64,000 nucleotides of DNA from Vibrio variabilis (GCF_003263785.1 NZ_JYJK01000012.1:62001-126000); one strand, 5' to 3'. Shown: positions 30,834 to 40,752, numbered from the stretch's first letter. Numbers and translations: made by a program. The notes: generated from the sequence alone by a model not told the origin.

Positions 30834-31951
30834 AGTGCCTCCAAATATAGTTCGAGTGTGCTTGCTCTATTATCCCAGCTGTCACAGTCGACTAACCCCT
30901 TGGGTAAGGTTTGGTTCTTACTGGCAATCCGGTTTAGCGTGACCACCATACCTTCGACATTGCTGACCACATTTACATGTTCGCGATAACCAGTGATAGC
31001 TGGAAAGTCGGTGCTGACGATAGGCGTTCTTGCCGCTAGATACTCTTTCAGCTTTAGCGGATTACAGGCCTTAATTTGCTCATTGAGTACAAATGGCAGC
31101 AAGCTTACGGTCCAGTGCTGACTGTATCTTGGCAGCTCGTGATGAGGCTTTGCTCCGAGATAAAATACATTATCTGCCGCAGTAATTGGCAGCGAACTAA
31201 GCTCAATTTGACCGATAAAGACAAAGTCCCAGTTTGGTAAAGCAGCAATGGTTTGATTGAGTAGTGCATAGTCGAGCCAGTTTGACAAACTGCCGTAAAA
31301 ACCAGCAATCGGCCTACCTCGATTGGGTAAATCTAAAGCGCGTTTGGCGGGCTTAGAAAATTGTTCGCTATCAACGCCATGGCTGAGCAAACGGGTTTTG
31401 TGGCTTGGAAATTTTGAGCACAGCTTTTCACTGGCGGTGATCACCAAATCTGCCTGATCGACTAATCCACTTTCATGCTCGAGAACGGTGTCGTGATCCA
31501 CGCCGGCCAGTGCACCAAAGTCATCGCCGCAGTAATAGACAATAGAACGCTGTCCGAGGAGCTTACAGACATCGGATGCGGTAGGCAGTGATGTCCAAAC
31601 AATAGGATCGTTAAGCTGTAGGTTATCGATCATCGGCTTGAGTTGGTATGCCATCGCTTTTGCCGCTAGCGTACGGCTCCAAGCCGCTCGCGGTGCTGGC
31701 AAGGTGTGAATATTAGCGATGGTCATGCTAGCAGGCTTATCGATGCGCGAGGGCTGAAACTGGCTAGCTTTGCCCTTGCCAAGCACTTTGCCAAGTGCGC
31801 GTTTCATATCATTTGTCGTTAAGCGTGGCTGTCTGAGGCCAATCGAATTGATCCACAAAACTTTTCTTTTGCTCGCTAAGCGCTTTATCAAATGCTGCGT
31901 ACTGGAAGGTAGCGCTCCGTAATCCTCACCGAAAACAATCAGATCTCGCAT
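30830..31951 (-). CDS. sypN: Glycosyltransferase, GT-B type (SypN-like)
   Basis: This 373-residue protein resembles TuaH/GT4-like transferases. Motifs include IVFGEDYGALPSSTQHLIKRL at the N-terminus, VYYCGDDFGALAGVD, GFYGSLSNWLDYALL and KACNPLKLKEYLAARTPIVSTDFPA, the last being the usual donor-binding region. The first 110 residues are variable. The start at 31951 has AGGATAGAG upstream. It overlaps sypO by four bases, so the pair is co-translated. Confidence 0.82.
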   Translation of the reverse strand: MRDLIVFGEDYGALPSSTQHLIKRLASKRKVLWINSIGLRQPRLTTNDMKRALGKVLGKGKASQFQPSRIDKPASMTIANIHTLPAPRAAWSRTLAAKAMAYQLKPMIDNLQLNDPIVWTSLPTASDVCKLLGQRSIVYYCGDDFGALAGVDHDTVLEHESGLVDQADLVITASEKLCSKFPSHKTRLLSHGVDSEQFSKPAKRALDLPNRGRPIAGFYGSLSNWLDYALLNQTIAALPNWDFVFIGQIELSSLPITAADNVFYLGAKPHHELPRYSQHWTVSLLPFVLNEQIKACNPLKLKEYLAARTPIVSTDFPAITGYREHVNVVSNVEGMVVTLNRIASKNQTLPKGLVDCDSWDNRASTLELYLEAL

Positions 31952-31963
31952 TGCTCTATCCTC

Positions 31964-32698
31964 TTATTGGGTGATGTGTTTGACCGCTTTAGCAGGTGAG
32001 CCCGCAGCGATCACATTAGCTGGCAAATCGTGTGTTACCACGCTCCCAGCAGCGACGATAGTCCCTCTACCAATCGTCACGCCGGGCTGAACGGTGACTC
32101 CTGTTGCCAGCCAAACGTCTCGCTCTAAGACTATGTCACCCAGTCTATGATCTTCATCTGGAGCGCCTAAAGCGCGCTGCTCGGCATTCAAAGGGTGCCC
32201 TGAATAGCCAAACAGCTGACAGCGACCCGCGATGCGCACGTTGTCTTGAATTTCCACTTTTCCTGCTACAGCAATGGACACTTGCCAACCGATATCAACA
32301 TTGCTGCCAACCTTGAGGGTTGGAGTGACCGATGGGTCTGGATGAGGCGTCGTGCGGCCACTCAAGGTGGTGTGACCGGATACACGGCATTCGTTGCCAA
32401 GCTCTATTTTTAGTGGACCAGTTACCAATGGGAGACCGCTATAGAGATAGAGTGAATGCCCGCAGCTAGCGAGACGTCCCTTAAATGCTGGCGTGTAAAT
32501 GAAAAGTCGAGTTAGCGTATCGAAGCCGCCTTTTAATACTGTAATGAGACGGTACATAAGTTTGTTGTAAATGCTGGGTGTTGGGATCCCTGCTGCACGC
32601 GCTCGTTTCAACATGGCAAACAGGCGACGCATTTTAGGATTCGGGTGGCTTCGAAGCCAAGTTTTGAAATCAAACGAAGTTGCTGTAGCCATAATCAT
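31964..32698 (-). CDS. sypM: Hexapeptide-repeat acyltransferase (SypM-like)
   Basis: This left-handed beta-helix acetyltransferase of about 244 residues has repeated [LIV]-G-x4 hexapeptides. GSNVDIGWQVSIAVAGKV, DNVRIAGRC, RDVWLATGVTVQPGVTIGRGTIVAAGSVV and AAGSPAKAVKHI are visible. It probably O-acetylates the polysaccharide or its precursor. The ATG at 32698 has AAGGA upstream; a longer frame to 32743 would run through the hairpin at 32718. Confidence 0.88.
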   Translation of the reverse strand: MIMATATSFDFKTWLRSHPNPKMRRLFAMLKRARAAGIPTPSIYNKLMYRLITVLKGGFDTLTRLFIYTPAFKGRLASCGHSLYLYSGLPLVTGPLKIELGNECRVSGHTTLSGRTTPHPDPSVTPTLKVGSNVDIGWQVSIAVAGKVEIQDNVRIAGRCQLFGYSGHPLNAEQRALGAPDEDHRLGDIVLERDVWLATGVTVQPGVTIGRGTIVAAGSVVTHDLPANVIAAGSPAKAVKHITQ

Positions 32699-32717
32699 GT
32701 TCCTTGTTCTTTCCCTG

Positions 32718-32739
32718 AACTGGCGAGACGTCGCCAGTT
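32718..32739. other. Hairpin between sypL and sypM
   Basis: AACTGGCGA and TCGCCAGTT enclose GACG, a 9-bp stem, directly upstream of the sypM ribosome site. There is no T tract, so it looks like a processing or attenuation element and not a terminator. Confidence 0.5.
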
Positions 32740-32803
32740 TCAACTGTGTACTTTGTTCAATTCAAGAACTGAGCCAACAAATTTTTATAATAAAAACAGT
32801 CAA

Positions 32804-34213
32804 TTACTTTACTTTTGCGCGCGAGGTTTTGCTTTTCTCAAATTGAGAAGCGATTTGTGAGACAGCAATAGTGAGTGCGGCGAGGATGTAAATGGGCCAT
32901 ACGAACCCTTGTGTTAAGAAGGTGCCTGATACAAAGGTGCCAACAAGCCCGCTATAGACGGCCATGGCCATTGAACGAAGGTAAGGAGGGATATCTTCAC
33001 CACCATCAAGGTTTCGAAGCGTTTGCCTAGCACACTTAATCAAACTGGTGATAAAAAGCAAAAACACCGTGAGGCCGAGAAAGCCAGACTCTGCAAGCAC
33101 GCCAAACCAGGTACTGTGCACGGCGTGGTTCAGCCCATCCCAATGAGGGCTATAAAAGAAGTAGTTGTAGTAGAAGTTGTCTAACCCAACCCCGAGTAGG
33201 GGATTATCGACGGCCATTTTAAACGCCGCTTCCCAAGCATAAACGCGTCCCATTGCTGACTCATCGATACCCGACTCGGCCGCGCCCCCTGAAGAGCGGC
33301 TTGAAATACCGGCAACGGCGTAGAGTACCACCGCGCCAATAAAGCCCAGTGAAAAGAACAACACTTTCGATTGGATAAATCGCCAGCCAAACACGCCAAA
33401 CACAGCGAGCGAGCCTAGCAGGCCGCCTCGACTTTGCGTGGCAAGAACCGCAAAAATAGCACGATGGAAAGTGGCGGCTGCGAGCAATCGCATCGGTATG
33501 CCAACACCACGAGTAGTGGCGGTGGCGACAGTAAAGGCCAATGGGAACATCAGCACCAGTGCTAAATCATTGGGATCGCCGAGCATAGAACCAAAGCTGC
33601 GTCCGATGGTGACTCGCGAGCCTTCAACCAAACCAATGCCGTTGATCGAGTTGGACAGCGCTTTACAGCCCACAATGAGCCCTGCGATAACAATAGCCAA
33701 AGAAAAGCGAGACAGCTCCTTTGATGAGGTGATGAGCCAAGATACCGCAAGCGTCATAATGATGATTTTTACATAGTTGCCGGTGAACATGGAGATGGCG
33801 ACACCTTTATTCGACGCAAACGGGATACCGATGATCACAAGTCCCCAAAACACCAACAGCCAAAAGTAGGTGGGGTGCCAATAGAGCCTCAGTTTCTGGC
33901 TAAACACGGTATGCCAAATGAGCGCAGCCAGGGCGCCTGCTGAGAGCATCAAAGGGATCTTGAGTGGGTAAAGTACCGGGAAGACTTCGTGTATTCGGAA
34001 GAACGAAAATACGATAAATAGAGTCACCAGCCAAAAAGTTTGGCTAAGTACCACTAAGATCCCAATCGGCAGTAGTGCGACCACCAGGCCGATCACAGGA
34101 TGGGGTGCCAACACCCATGCCGCCCCAACCAAACCACACAAGACCAAACTCAGCACAATATGTTTGCTGTGTTTAGTTTGGTCGATTGAAGATGTGGTGG
34201 ATGATTGAGTCAT
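32804..34213 (-). CDS. sypL: O-antigen ligase/polymerase family protein (SypL-like, Wzy_C)
   Basis: The 469-residue integral membrane protein has about 11-12 TMs and the Wzy_C/O-antigen ligase domain. RSFGSMLGDPNDLALVLMFPLAF and ATQSRGGLLGSLAVFG precede the large periplasmic loop, NPLLGVGLDNFYYNYFFYSPHWDGLNHAVHSTW, whose His is conserved in the family. It probably polymerises the repeat unit. A sigma-54 promoter lies 38 bases upstream of its start. It heads L-M-N-O. Confidence 0.88.
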   Translation of the reverse strand: MTQSSTTSSIDQTKHSKHIVLSLVLCGLVGAAWVLAPHPVIGLVVALLPIGILVVLSQTFWLVTLFIVFSFFRIHEVFPVLYPLKIPLMLSAGALAALIWHTVFSQKLRLYWHPTYFWLLVFWGLVIIGIPFASNKGVAISMFTGNYVKIIIMTLAVSWLITSSKELSRFSLAIVIAGLIVGCKALSNSINGIGLVEGSRVTIGRSFGSMLGDPNDLALVLMFPLAFTVATATTRGVGIPMRLLAAATFHRAIFAVLATQSRGGLLGSLAVFGVFGWRFIQSKVLFFSLGFIGAVVLYAVAGISSRSSGGAAESGIDESAMGRVYAWEAAFKMAVDNPLLGVGLDNFYYNYFFYSPHWDGLNHAVHSTWFGVLAESGFLGLTVFLLFITSLIKCARQTLRNLDGGEDIPPYLRSMAMAVYSGLVGTFVSGTFLTQGFVWPIYILAALTIAVSQIASQFEKSKTSRAKVK

Positions 34214-34251
34214 ATTTACCTAGCACTGTGTTTGTCGTTAATGACTAACTA

Positions 34252-34267
34252 GGCAAATAGAGTGCCA
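34252..34267 (-). promoter_or_regulatory. Sigma-54 promoter upstream of sypL
   Basis: On the minus strand, TGGCACTCTATTTGCC matches TGGCAC-N5-TTGC perfectly in its 10 key bases. Confidence 0.85.
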
Positions 34268-34348
34268 AACATGGAAATGTTCTGTAGGCCTTGTACAGTG
34301 GGCTTTCTAGAGGGAGTCGATTAAGTCCAAATTTGAACAGCAGAGTGT

Positions 34349-34363
34349 TTCTCATTTTGGGAA
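34349..34363 (+). promoter_or_regulatory. Candidate SypG enhancer site upstream of sypL
   Basis: TTCTCA-TTT-TG matches the core of the SypG site, 82 bases upstream of the -24 element. AATCAAATTGAG follows directly. Confidence 0.55.
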
Positions 34364-34382
34364 TCAAATTGAGCGGCGAGAT

Positions 34383-35432
34383 TTACGCTTTGAGCCCATA
34401 CACCCCGAGCATCGTCGGTATGACTACATCGGTAGAGTAATTAAGTTCAATGGTTTGCTGAGCGTGATATTTGATTTGCGAGCGTTTGGCGTCTGAAAGT
34501 GAAAACCAAGTGTTTAGTGTGGCTCTCATATCTTCGGGAGATGAGGCGATCCAGCCGTTGCTACCAGTATCAATAACACTAGGAAGCTCACCAAGCTTGA
34601 AGCTTATCACGGGTATTCCTCTGGACATGGCCTCTAGAGCCGCCATCGGTAACCCTTCATAGCGAGACGTGATCAGAACAAGGTCGACGCTTTGCCAAAC
34701 GTCATTCATATTCGATTGGTGCCCGTGAAACTGCACATTTGGCGGAGCAATCTCTTTTAACAGCGATTCCATCGGTCCTGAACCATAGATATGAAAGTCC
34801 TGGTTTGGAAAATGGGTGGCCATTTCAATAAAGGTATCTGGGCCTTTTTCTTCACTTAACCTGCCGACAAACGCGACATTGCGCGACGCAAGTGACACAA
34901 GCGGCGCTTTGGGAACAAAGTTTTTTACCAGTATGCTCTTGTAGGGAAGCTTCGATTGAATAGTGCGACTGACGCAGATACGTTGCTCGCTAAGGAAAGC
35001 ACTGAATCTATCGAGAGCATCATAAAATTTGACGCGACCTTTCGGGGTTTCTCCAGCGTGAAAGCTTGAGACAATGCGGATTGAGTTGGTATAGCCAATA
35101 AGGCGAGTGACTCTCGCTAAAAGGCTGCCTTTATAACCATGAGTATGAATCACCGCTGGGCGTTGATTGTGCTGCTCAGCGCTAGAAATGGCCTCTTTCA
35201 GACGCAACAGTGGGTGGGTGTTGGGATACTCACGGCTCAGGGTCATGTTAGGAATTGAATTCTGGTTTAGCGCTGTTTCGAGCGGTGGGGTTGGGTGGTA
35301 TTCGTTGGAAAATACCACTTTTACCTGGTAGTTATGAGCGAGCAATCCCTTGGCGAGCTCCAAGACATGAGTCTCAATGCCGCCAAATGAGCGGCTATCG
35401 AGCAGTAACCAAATCACCGGATTAAGAGGCAC
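34383..35432 (-). CDS. sypH: Family 4 glycosyltransferase (SypH-like)
   Basis: The GT-B enzyme has about 349 residues. Visible are VIWLLLDSRSFGGIETHVLELAKGL, AVIHTHGYKGSLLARV, VAFVGRLSEEKGPDTFIEMA and ITSRYEGLPMAALEAMSRGIPVISF (E-x7-E donor site). The start is taken as GTG at 35432, overlapping the sypG stop by 11 bases; the longer in-frame extension reads antisense-frame sypG sequence and is not GT-like. Expression is probably coupled to sypG. No sigma-54 promoter lies before it. Confidence 0.85.
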   Translation of the reverse strand: MPLNPVIWLLLDSRSFGGIETHVLELAKGLLAHNYQVKVVFSNEYHPTPPLETALNQNSIPNMTLSREYPNTHPLLRLKEAISSAEQHNQRPAVIHTHGYKGSLLARVTRLIGYTNSIRIVSSFHAGETPKGRVKFYDALDRFSAFLSEQRICVSRTIQSKLPYKSILVKNFVPKAPLVSLASRNVAFVGRLSEEKGPDTFIEMATHFPNQDFHIYGSGPMESLLKEIAPPNVQFHGHQSNMNDVWQSVDLVLITSRYEGLPMAALEAMSRGIPVISFKLGELPSVIDTGSNGWIASSPEDMRATLNTWFSLSDAKRSQIKYHAQQTIELNYSTDVVIPTMLGVYGLKA

Positions 35433-36933
35433 TGTCTTCGGCTTCCCATGCTTGTTTTTTACGATAGACGGTGGAGGGGCTGAGCTCCAGTAACACCGCA
35501 GCATTGAGTACATTACCATCGCAGTAGTCAATGGCTTGCTGAATGGTCTCCCGTTCTATTTGCCACATCGGACGGATGGTTACCCCTTGTGAATGGCTGG
35601 GTTCTTCATTTGGCGGGGTGTGACTAGCAGGGCTCTCCATCGGCATTGAAGTCGTGGCCATATCAGGGGCTGCTTCTACTACCGGGCTAGGCGTTGGGCT
35701 GGTCTGCTGTACGACAGAAAGACGGTTATTCGGTGCCTGTGACGCCGATGATTTAGTTGCCGTTGAAGTCATGATTTCGGGCGGAAGGTGTGATACTCCG
35801 AGTGACTTTTCATCATTAAGCACGACAATATTGCGGATGATGTTTTGCAGCTGACGCACGTTGCCAGGCCAAGTATAGCGTTTCAGGTAGCGCTGTGCGT
35901 CTTTCGTTATGGTTTCAAATTTGCGTCCATCCTGCTTGGAATAGATACGTAGGAAATGTTCAGCAAGCGTGACGATGTCACGGTCGCGTTCTCGCAGTGG
36001 CGGCATATGGATGGGAACAACGTGGACGCGATAGTAAAGGTCTTCTCTGAAGCGGCCTTCTTGAACCTCTAAAAGTGGGTCACGGTTGGTCGCGCAGATA
36101 ATGCGTACGTCCACTTTTTGCTCTTTGGTGGCACCTAAAGGAGTAAACGTGCCCGTTTGTAGAAAGCGCAGCAGTTTTTTCTGCATTTCCAAATCCATCT
36201 CGCAAAGTTCATCTAAGAACAGCGTGCCGCCATCGGCGAGTGAGGCGGCGCCTTTTCGGTCAGTGGCTGCGCCAGTAAACGCCCCTTTTACATGACCAAA
36301 CACTTCACTTTCCATCAGATCTTTTGGAATAGCACCACAGTTAATGGCAACGAATGCTTTGTCTTTGCGGTTACTTTCATTGTGAATGGCGTTGGCGCAT
36401 ACCTCTTTACCTGTGCCGCTTTCACCTATGATGAATACGCTTGCGTTGGTGTCGGAGACCGCATCTATGATTTTATACACCCCCTGCATTGGGATGCTGG
36501 CACCAATAAAATCGTGGAAGCGTTCGCGATCCATTTTTTGCTGAATATCATCCAGCATGGTTTCAAGCTCAGCTTGCTTAAGGTGGATCTGGATCGAAGT
36601 TTTGAGTCTGTCAGCGCGGATAGGTTTCTCGAGGAAATCTTTCGCGCCTTTTTGAATTAACTTCACAGCCGTGTCAACGCTGCCGTGCGCGGTAACGACC
36701 ACAACGGGTATGCTGATGTTTTTCTCTTCAAGCCACTCTAAAATCTCGTCGCCTTGCATATCGGGTAGCTGAAGGTCGAGGATGATAAGAGAAGGAATCG
36801 TACGTTCAAGTATGCGCTTTGCTTCACCGCCTGTTGCAGCATGAAGTAAGTCAAAAGGTTCATTCTTTAAGTATTGCTTGTAGAGAACGGCGAGAGAAGA
36901 CGAGTCCTCCACCAAGAGTACCTTGGGTGTCAT
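35422..36933 (-). CDS. sypG: Sigma-54-dependent response regulator SypG
   Basis: SypG activates the syp promoters with sigma-54 RNA polymerase. The 503-residue protein has an N-terminal receiver domain with phospho-acceptor Asp53 (IILDLQLPD), Thr81 and Lys103. Its AAA+ domain has Walker A GESGTGKE (170-177), GAFTGA (217-222) for sigma-54 contact, and GGTLFLDE. A Pro/Ser/Thr-rich linker (about 400-445) leads to a Fis-type helix-turn-helix (NAAVLLELSPSTVYRKKQAW). Length and Asp53 match V. fischeri SypG. No partner sensor kinase gene lies in the locus. LuxO paralogues share the layout, but the locus favours SypG. Confidence 0.93.
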   Translation of the reverse strand: MTPKVLLVEDSSSLAVLYKQYLKNEPFDLLHAATGGEAKRILERTIPSLIILDLQLPDMQGDEILEWLEEKNISIPVVVVTAHGSVDTAVKLIQKGAKDFLEKPIRADRLKTSIQIHLKQAELETMLDDIQQKMDRERFHDFIGASIPMQGVYKIIDAVSDTNASVFIIGESGTGKEVCANAIHNESNRKDKAFVAINCGAIPKDLMESEVFGHVKGAFTGAATDRKGAASLADGGTLFLDELCEMDLEMQKKLLRFLQTGTFTPLGATKEQKVDVRIICATNRDPLLEVQEGRFREDLYYRVHVVPIHMPPLRERDRDIVTLAEHFLRIYSKQDGRKFETITKDAQRYLKRYTWPGNVRQLQNIIRNIVVLNDEKSLGVSHLPPEIMTSTATKSSASQAPNNRLSVVQQTSPTPSPVVEAAPDMATTSMPMESPASHTPPNEEPSHSQGVTIRPMWQIERETIQQAIDYCDGNVLNAAVLLELSPSTVYRKKQAWEAEDSAS

Positions 36934-37063
36934 ACTTACAATCCTTTGTTTTATTCGACGATGTTGTTTTAATGATAGTACAGATTGTCAATTTGCAACA
37001 AAGTATCGCATGTTAAGGTACTGAATAATAACAATTTGACAAGGAGCCTCTCAAAATGAAGGC

Positions 37064-37783
37064 TCAAATCGATTGAGATAGGAAGCGGTTGTTGCGAACT
37101 TTAGTTTTCATCCAGTTGGTGACACGTTTGGGTAGCCAGCTTAAGCGATCGATTTCTCGACAGATCTCGCTGGCAAGCGACGGTTGATCTCGATAGTTGA
37201 GTACAGATCCAAGCAACTGAACGGACGTGGCGTCGTTCAAGATTTGTGTCGCTTCTGTCACTTGATTGGTCATAGTCACGCCGCTAAGCACCACTAAAAA
37301 GGTACCGTCGCAGGCATTGGCGACCACTTGAGCCGGTATGTTGTTTTGATTGACGTTGAGAATGGGGGAAGTATCAAACACGACACGGTCATATTCTTCC
37401 AACCAACGTTCAGTCTGCTTGCGAAGCTGAATTGGATCTTTAAACTGCAAACGTGTTTTCGGGTCGCTCGGTACACTGACCCCCAAAAACACCTTGGGAG
37501 ACGAGGTGTCACTGTCTTGCTCCTGAAGCAATTGACTAGAGGTATCACTGTTGTCCGAAGGCCTATCAAAATCGAGTGGTACTAAACTGGGTCGAAACAT
37601 ATTTAAGTCGACGAGCAGTGTTTTGTAGCCAGCCAGCAGATAACGTTCGGTCAGCGCTTTTGCGAGTGTCGTTGTACCTTCCCCACTATTGCAAGCGGTC
37701 AGGCAAATAGAGCGGCACTGCTTTAACTCAGCATTTAGATACAGCTCTTCAATCTCAGCATGAGTGGCAGGTATCGTCATCAT
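37064..37783 (-). CDS. sypD: Wzc/CpsD-like ATPase with deviant P-loop (SypD-like)
   Basis: This 239-residue cytoplasmic protein resembles the C-terminal kinase domain of tyrosine autokinases. It lacks TM helices. The Walker A position reads CNSGEGTTTLAKAL, where the usual GKS/GKT lysine is Thr. A second motif, TLLVDLNMFRPS, stands for VLLIDADLRRPS, and DTSPIL stands for DTPP. The tail (WMKTKVRNNRFLSQSI) has no tyrosine cluster. It presumably partners SypO and SypC in export. The start overlaps the sypC stop. Confidence 0.82.
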   Translation of the reverse strand: MMTIPATHAEIEELYLNAELKQCRSICLTACNSGEGTTTLAKALTERYLLAGYKTLLVDLNMFRPSLVPLDFDRPSDNSDTSSQLLQEQDSDTSSPKVFLGVSVPSDPKTRLQFKDPIQLRKQTERWLEEYDRVVFDTSPILNVNQNNIPAQVVANACDGTFLVVLSGVTMTNQVTEATQILNDATSVQLLGSVLNYRDQPSLASEICREIDRLSWLPKRVTNWMKTKVRNNRFLSQSI

Positions 37784-39880
37784 AGGGCTCCGATAATAGC
37801 GATTGTCGAAACGATTCGGAAAATATCAGTGAGACCCAATCGTGCTTGTTCAGCAAAGCTGTTGCGGCGATCGGGTACATAAACGGTATCGCCAGCGCGA
37901 AGTACAGGTAACATACGGATGTCTGCTGTTTTACTAAACTCAACCAAATCAAATGAGCGAGCTTGCCCTTGACAGCACGACATGTTGACGATGCTGATTT
38001 TGCTGATGTAAGCACGCTCATCAGGGCCGCCAGCTTCGGCTAAGATATCCAAAATAGTCATGTTGTCATTGAATACATAACGGCCTGGGCTTTTTACTGC
38101 ACCAAGTACTCGAACCGTTTTTTCTTTTGGCTTATCAAGCCAGTTTTTGTTTTTTTCCGGGACGTAGATAGTATCTCCCGGCTTCACCAGCGGTAGAATG
38201 GACTCGTCACCTGTTTCAAAGTAAGTCGACAAATTGAGCCTACTGACTTTTGCATAAGGTTTGTCACGATGTGTCACACGAATGTTGTGAATGTCGGCGT
38301 CTTTAGTTGGTCCATCTGCAGCGGAGAGAATGTCTAGGAAATGCATCTCATTGGTAAAGCGATACCGTCCAGGTGCATTAACCTGACCAAATACGTAGAT
38401 AGACGCATCAGAGCTCTGTCTTACCCATTGAGCTTTGTTGTCAGACGGGTCTTGTGGAAGATCGTGTACCCTTACTACCGCACCCGCACCGATAAAGGGA
38501 AGTTCAGATTGTGGTGCGCCTTTTTTAATGAATTCATCGAGGTTAAACACAACGGTTTTCCCGCCGTTTGCGACTTCGATTTTAGAGGTATCTGCGCGCC
38601 CCTTAGGGCCGCCAACGTGCGCCAACAGATCCATCAGATCCATTTCATCTGACCATTCGATGCGCCCAGTCTGACGACTTCACCAATAACATTAACTGCG
38701 CGATCAGGTGAGATTTTCAACCATGACTTTTCATTGATATCTGTTTTCTCAGGTACAAAAATCGCGTCACCAGCTTCGATAAGGGGGCTTGAGCGGTGCT
38801 GAGACCCTCAGTGTAAGCGGTCAAATCAAAAGGTATGATGGAACCATCTGATTTAATCACTCGCATTTGACGAGATTCGGCAAAACGCGTTGGACCGCCG
38901 GCATTGGCTAGAATATCCATAAAGGTCGCACCTGGCTTACCCTCGAACGCGCCTGGTGCGGCCACTTCACCCATGACATAAACGGTGTTCGAGCCGGATT
39001 TGATTTCTTCTTCCTGCTTAGGAACAAATATGGTTGCGCCTGGCTGCAATGGTGGAAGTAGAGAAGTGTCTCCACTGTCCAAGTAACGTTTTAAGTTGAA
39101 CAGAATAGGGGAGTTATTGCTGATAACTCGAATTTGCTCGACGCTGGCATAGCGCGTGACACCGCCTGCGCGCATAAGAACATCGACAAGGTCGGTATTG
39201 GCTTTGTATGAAAATGAGCCTGGCGCGTTGACCTCACCGAACACCTTGATCGCTTGGCGTGAATCTGCACTGTCACCAGAGTCGGCGAGCTTTGCTGCAT
39301 CAAACTCTTGTTCCACGTTACCAACAAGCGGCGAAGCTGGGACAAAAAGAATATCTAAGGACTCTAGTGCGGGTAAGTCGCTGTCATCACCAGTATCAAG
39401 GAACTGTTTGTAATCAAACTCAATACGATCTGCTCCGCGACGGTGAATCATTTTATTGAGCTGCGCCCCAGCTCTTAGTCCACCAGCGGCTTGCAACGCC
39501 ATTTGTACGTTCGAATTATAAGGGATGGTGTACTCCCCAGGTGCCTCAACATAACCCTGTACGGAAATTAGGATCTGGCGCTCGGCGATGAATACTTTGA
39601 CGTTGGTGGTATCGCGAAAGACTGTGCCCAGAGCATCTACTACGATAGATTCAAGCTGGGTTTCATCAAATCCAGCGACGAAGACTTGTCCTACTTCAGG
39701 AAGGTTAATGCGACCGCGTTTGTCGACTTGAAATGCTCGGTTAAGGCTCGACTCTCCGGGTAGATCAACTTGGATAAGGTCGCCAACTTGGACGTTGTTT
39801 TCGTCAGTGAGTGCAGCAGGGCTAAACACTACCACGATCATTGCCAATAACAGTGTTGCTAGGGTATTGAGAAGCTTCAT
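37780..39880 (-). CDS. sypC: Polysaccharide export outer-membrane protein SypC (Wza-like), frameshifts in assembly
   Basis: The export channel reconstructs to 700 residues. It has a signal peptide (LATLLLAMIVVVFSPAALT), one Poly_export domain (NVQVGDLIQVDLPGESSLNRAFQVDKRGRINLPEVG, in part) and six SLBB-type repeats. Each repeat carries V.G.V..PG: VQGYVEAPG, VFGEVNAPG, VMGEVAAPG, VIGEVVRPG, VFGQVNAPG and VLGAVKSPG. The frame breaks in a G5/C5 run at 38783-38787 (one C added gives STAQAPLIEAGD) and near 38673 (one C added gives VVRPGRIEW). The stop codons on both sides overlap with sypB and sypD. Confidence 0.9.
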
Positions 39881-40752
39881 TATTGTGCTCCTTTGTCAGC
39901 AGCTCCATATCCAGTATGGCTACTTTCTTTGGCGCTATAACTTTCTGCAGCGCTATAGTTATCAGCAATGACATCAAGCTTACGCGGCGGTTGGTGAGCA
40001 TGACGCCCGGTGTGTTTCCTTCATATAAGGCAGTTCTTCGCCTAATGAATGGGTGTCGATTCGATTCGGCGCTAATCCAAAGATGGTTAAGTAGCGTTTT
40101 ACCTGTTGCGCCCGTCCTTTGGCGATTCGCTCGTTATATTCCTTCGTTCCGGTCGCATCTGCGTGACCTGTGACCGATAAGCGAATGTTTGGATACTGTT
40201 TTAAAATGTTCGCTGCCTCGGCTAGGTGCCCCATATACTTGGGATTCACTTCTATAGAGTCATAGGCGAACTGGTTGTCGACATTCAAAAGGTTGTAGAT
40301 TCGTTTCACCACAGACATCTGTCATCAAATGCCGCTCCTTTTGCTGGTGGTGCGCAGGTTGCTTGGCTCAATACGTAGTCTAGTCGTAGCTCTAGGTCGT
40401 TCAATTTTTTTCGCTGGATAACGATGTCGTTGGCGGCGTCAATCCAGAGTCCGCCCTCAAGCTCTCGTGCGATACGGTTTTGCTTCTCCTGAGCTTGCAA
40501 TACTGCAGCGGGAAAGCACCATTGAGCGCCTTCTTGTATTAGCGAATCTAAGTGGAGTTTAGTCAGCTTCCAATCGAAGCGCAGCCCATGCTCTGGGCCG
40601 AGTGGTTCGTCTGGCATAACAGGTGAAAAATCGGAGCCTACATATTGTTCGGCAATGCCTCCGGTTCCATCATCAGGATAACTGGTACATGCAACCAGAA
40701 GACTTGCCAAAATACAGGTTAATGCTTGTTTAATACCCGTGTTTACTTCCAT
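39880..40752 (-). CDS. sypB: OmpA-domain lipoprotein SypB, frameshifts in assembly
   Basis: The reconstructed 291-residue lipoprotein has lipobox LLVACTS, a helical middle (LEGGLWIDAANDIVIQRKKLNDLELRLDYVL) and an OmpA-like peptidoglycan-binding domain. The latter has IRLSVTGHADATGTKEYNERIAKGRAQQVKRYL. Three single-base losses are needed: near 40320 (DDRMSVVKR), near 40018 (YMKGNTPGVMLTNRRV) and near 39980 (VKLDVIADNYSAAESY). The repaired frame ends in TAATG, coupling to sypC. It probably anchors the export complex to peptidoglycan. The start at 40752 follows AGGTGG. Confidence 0.85.

Noticed and set aside
37041..37064. SypG-like site and hairpin just after sypD
   Set aside because: CTCTCA-AAA-TG is one base off and no sigma-54 promoter follows; the stem has only 6 pairs and no T tract.
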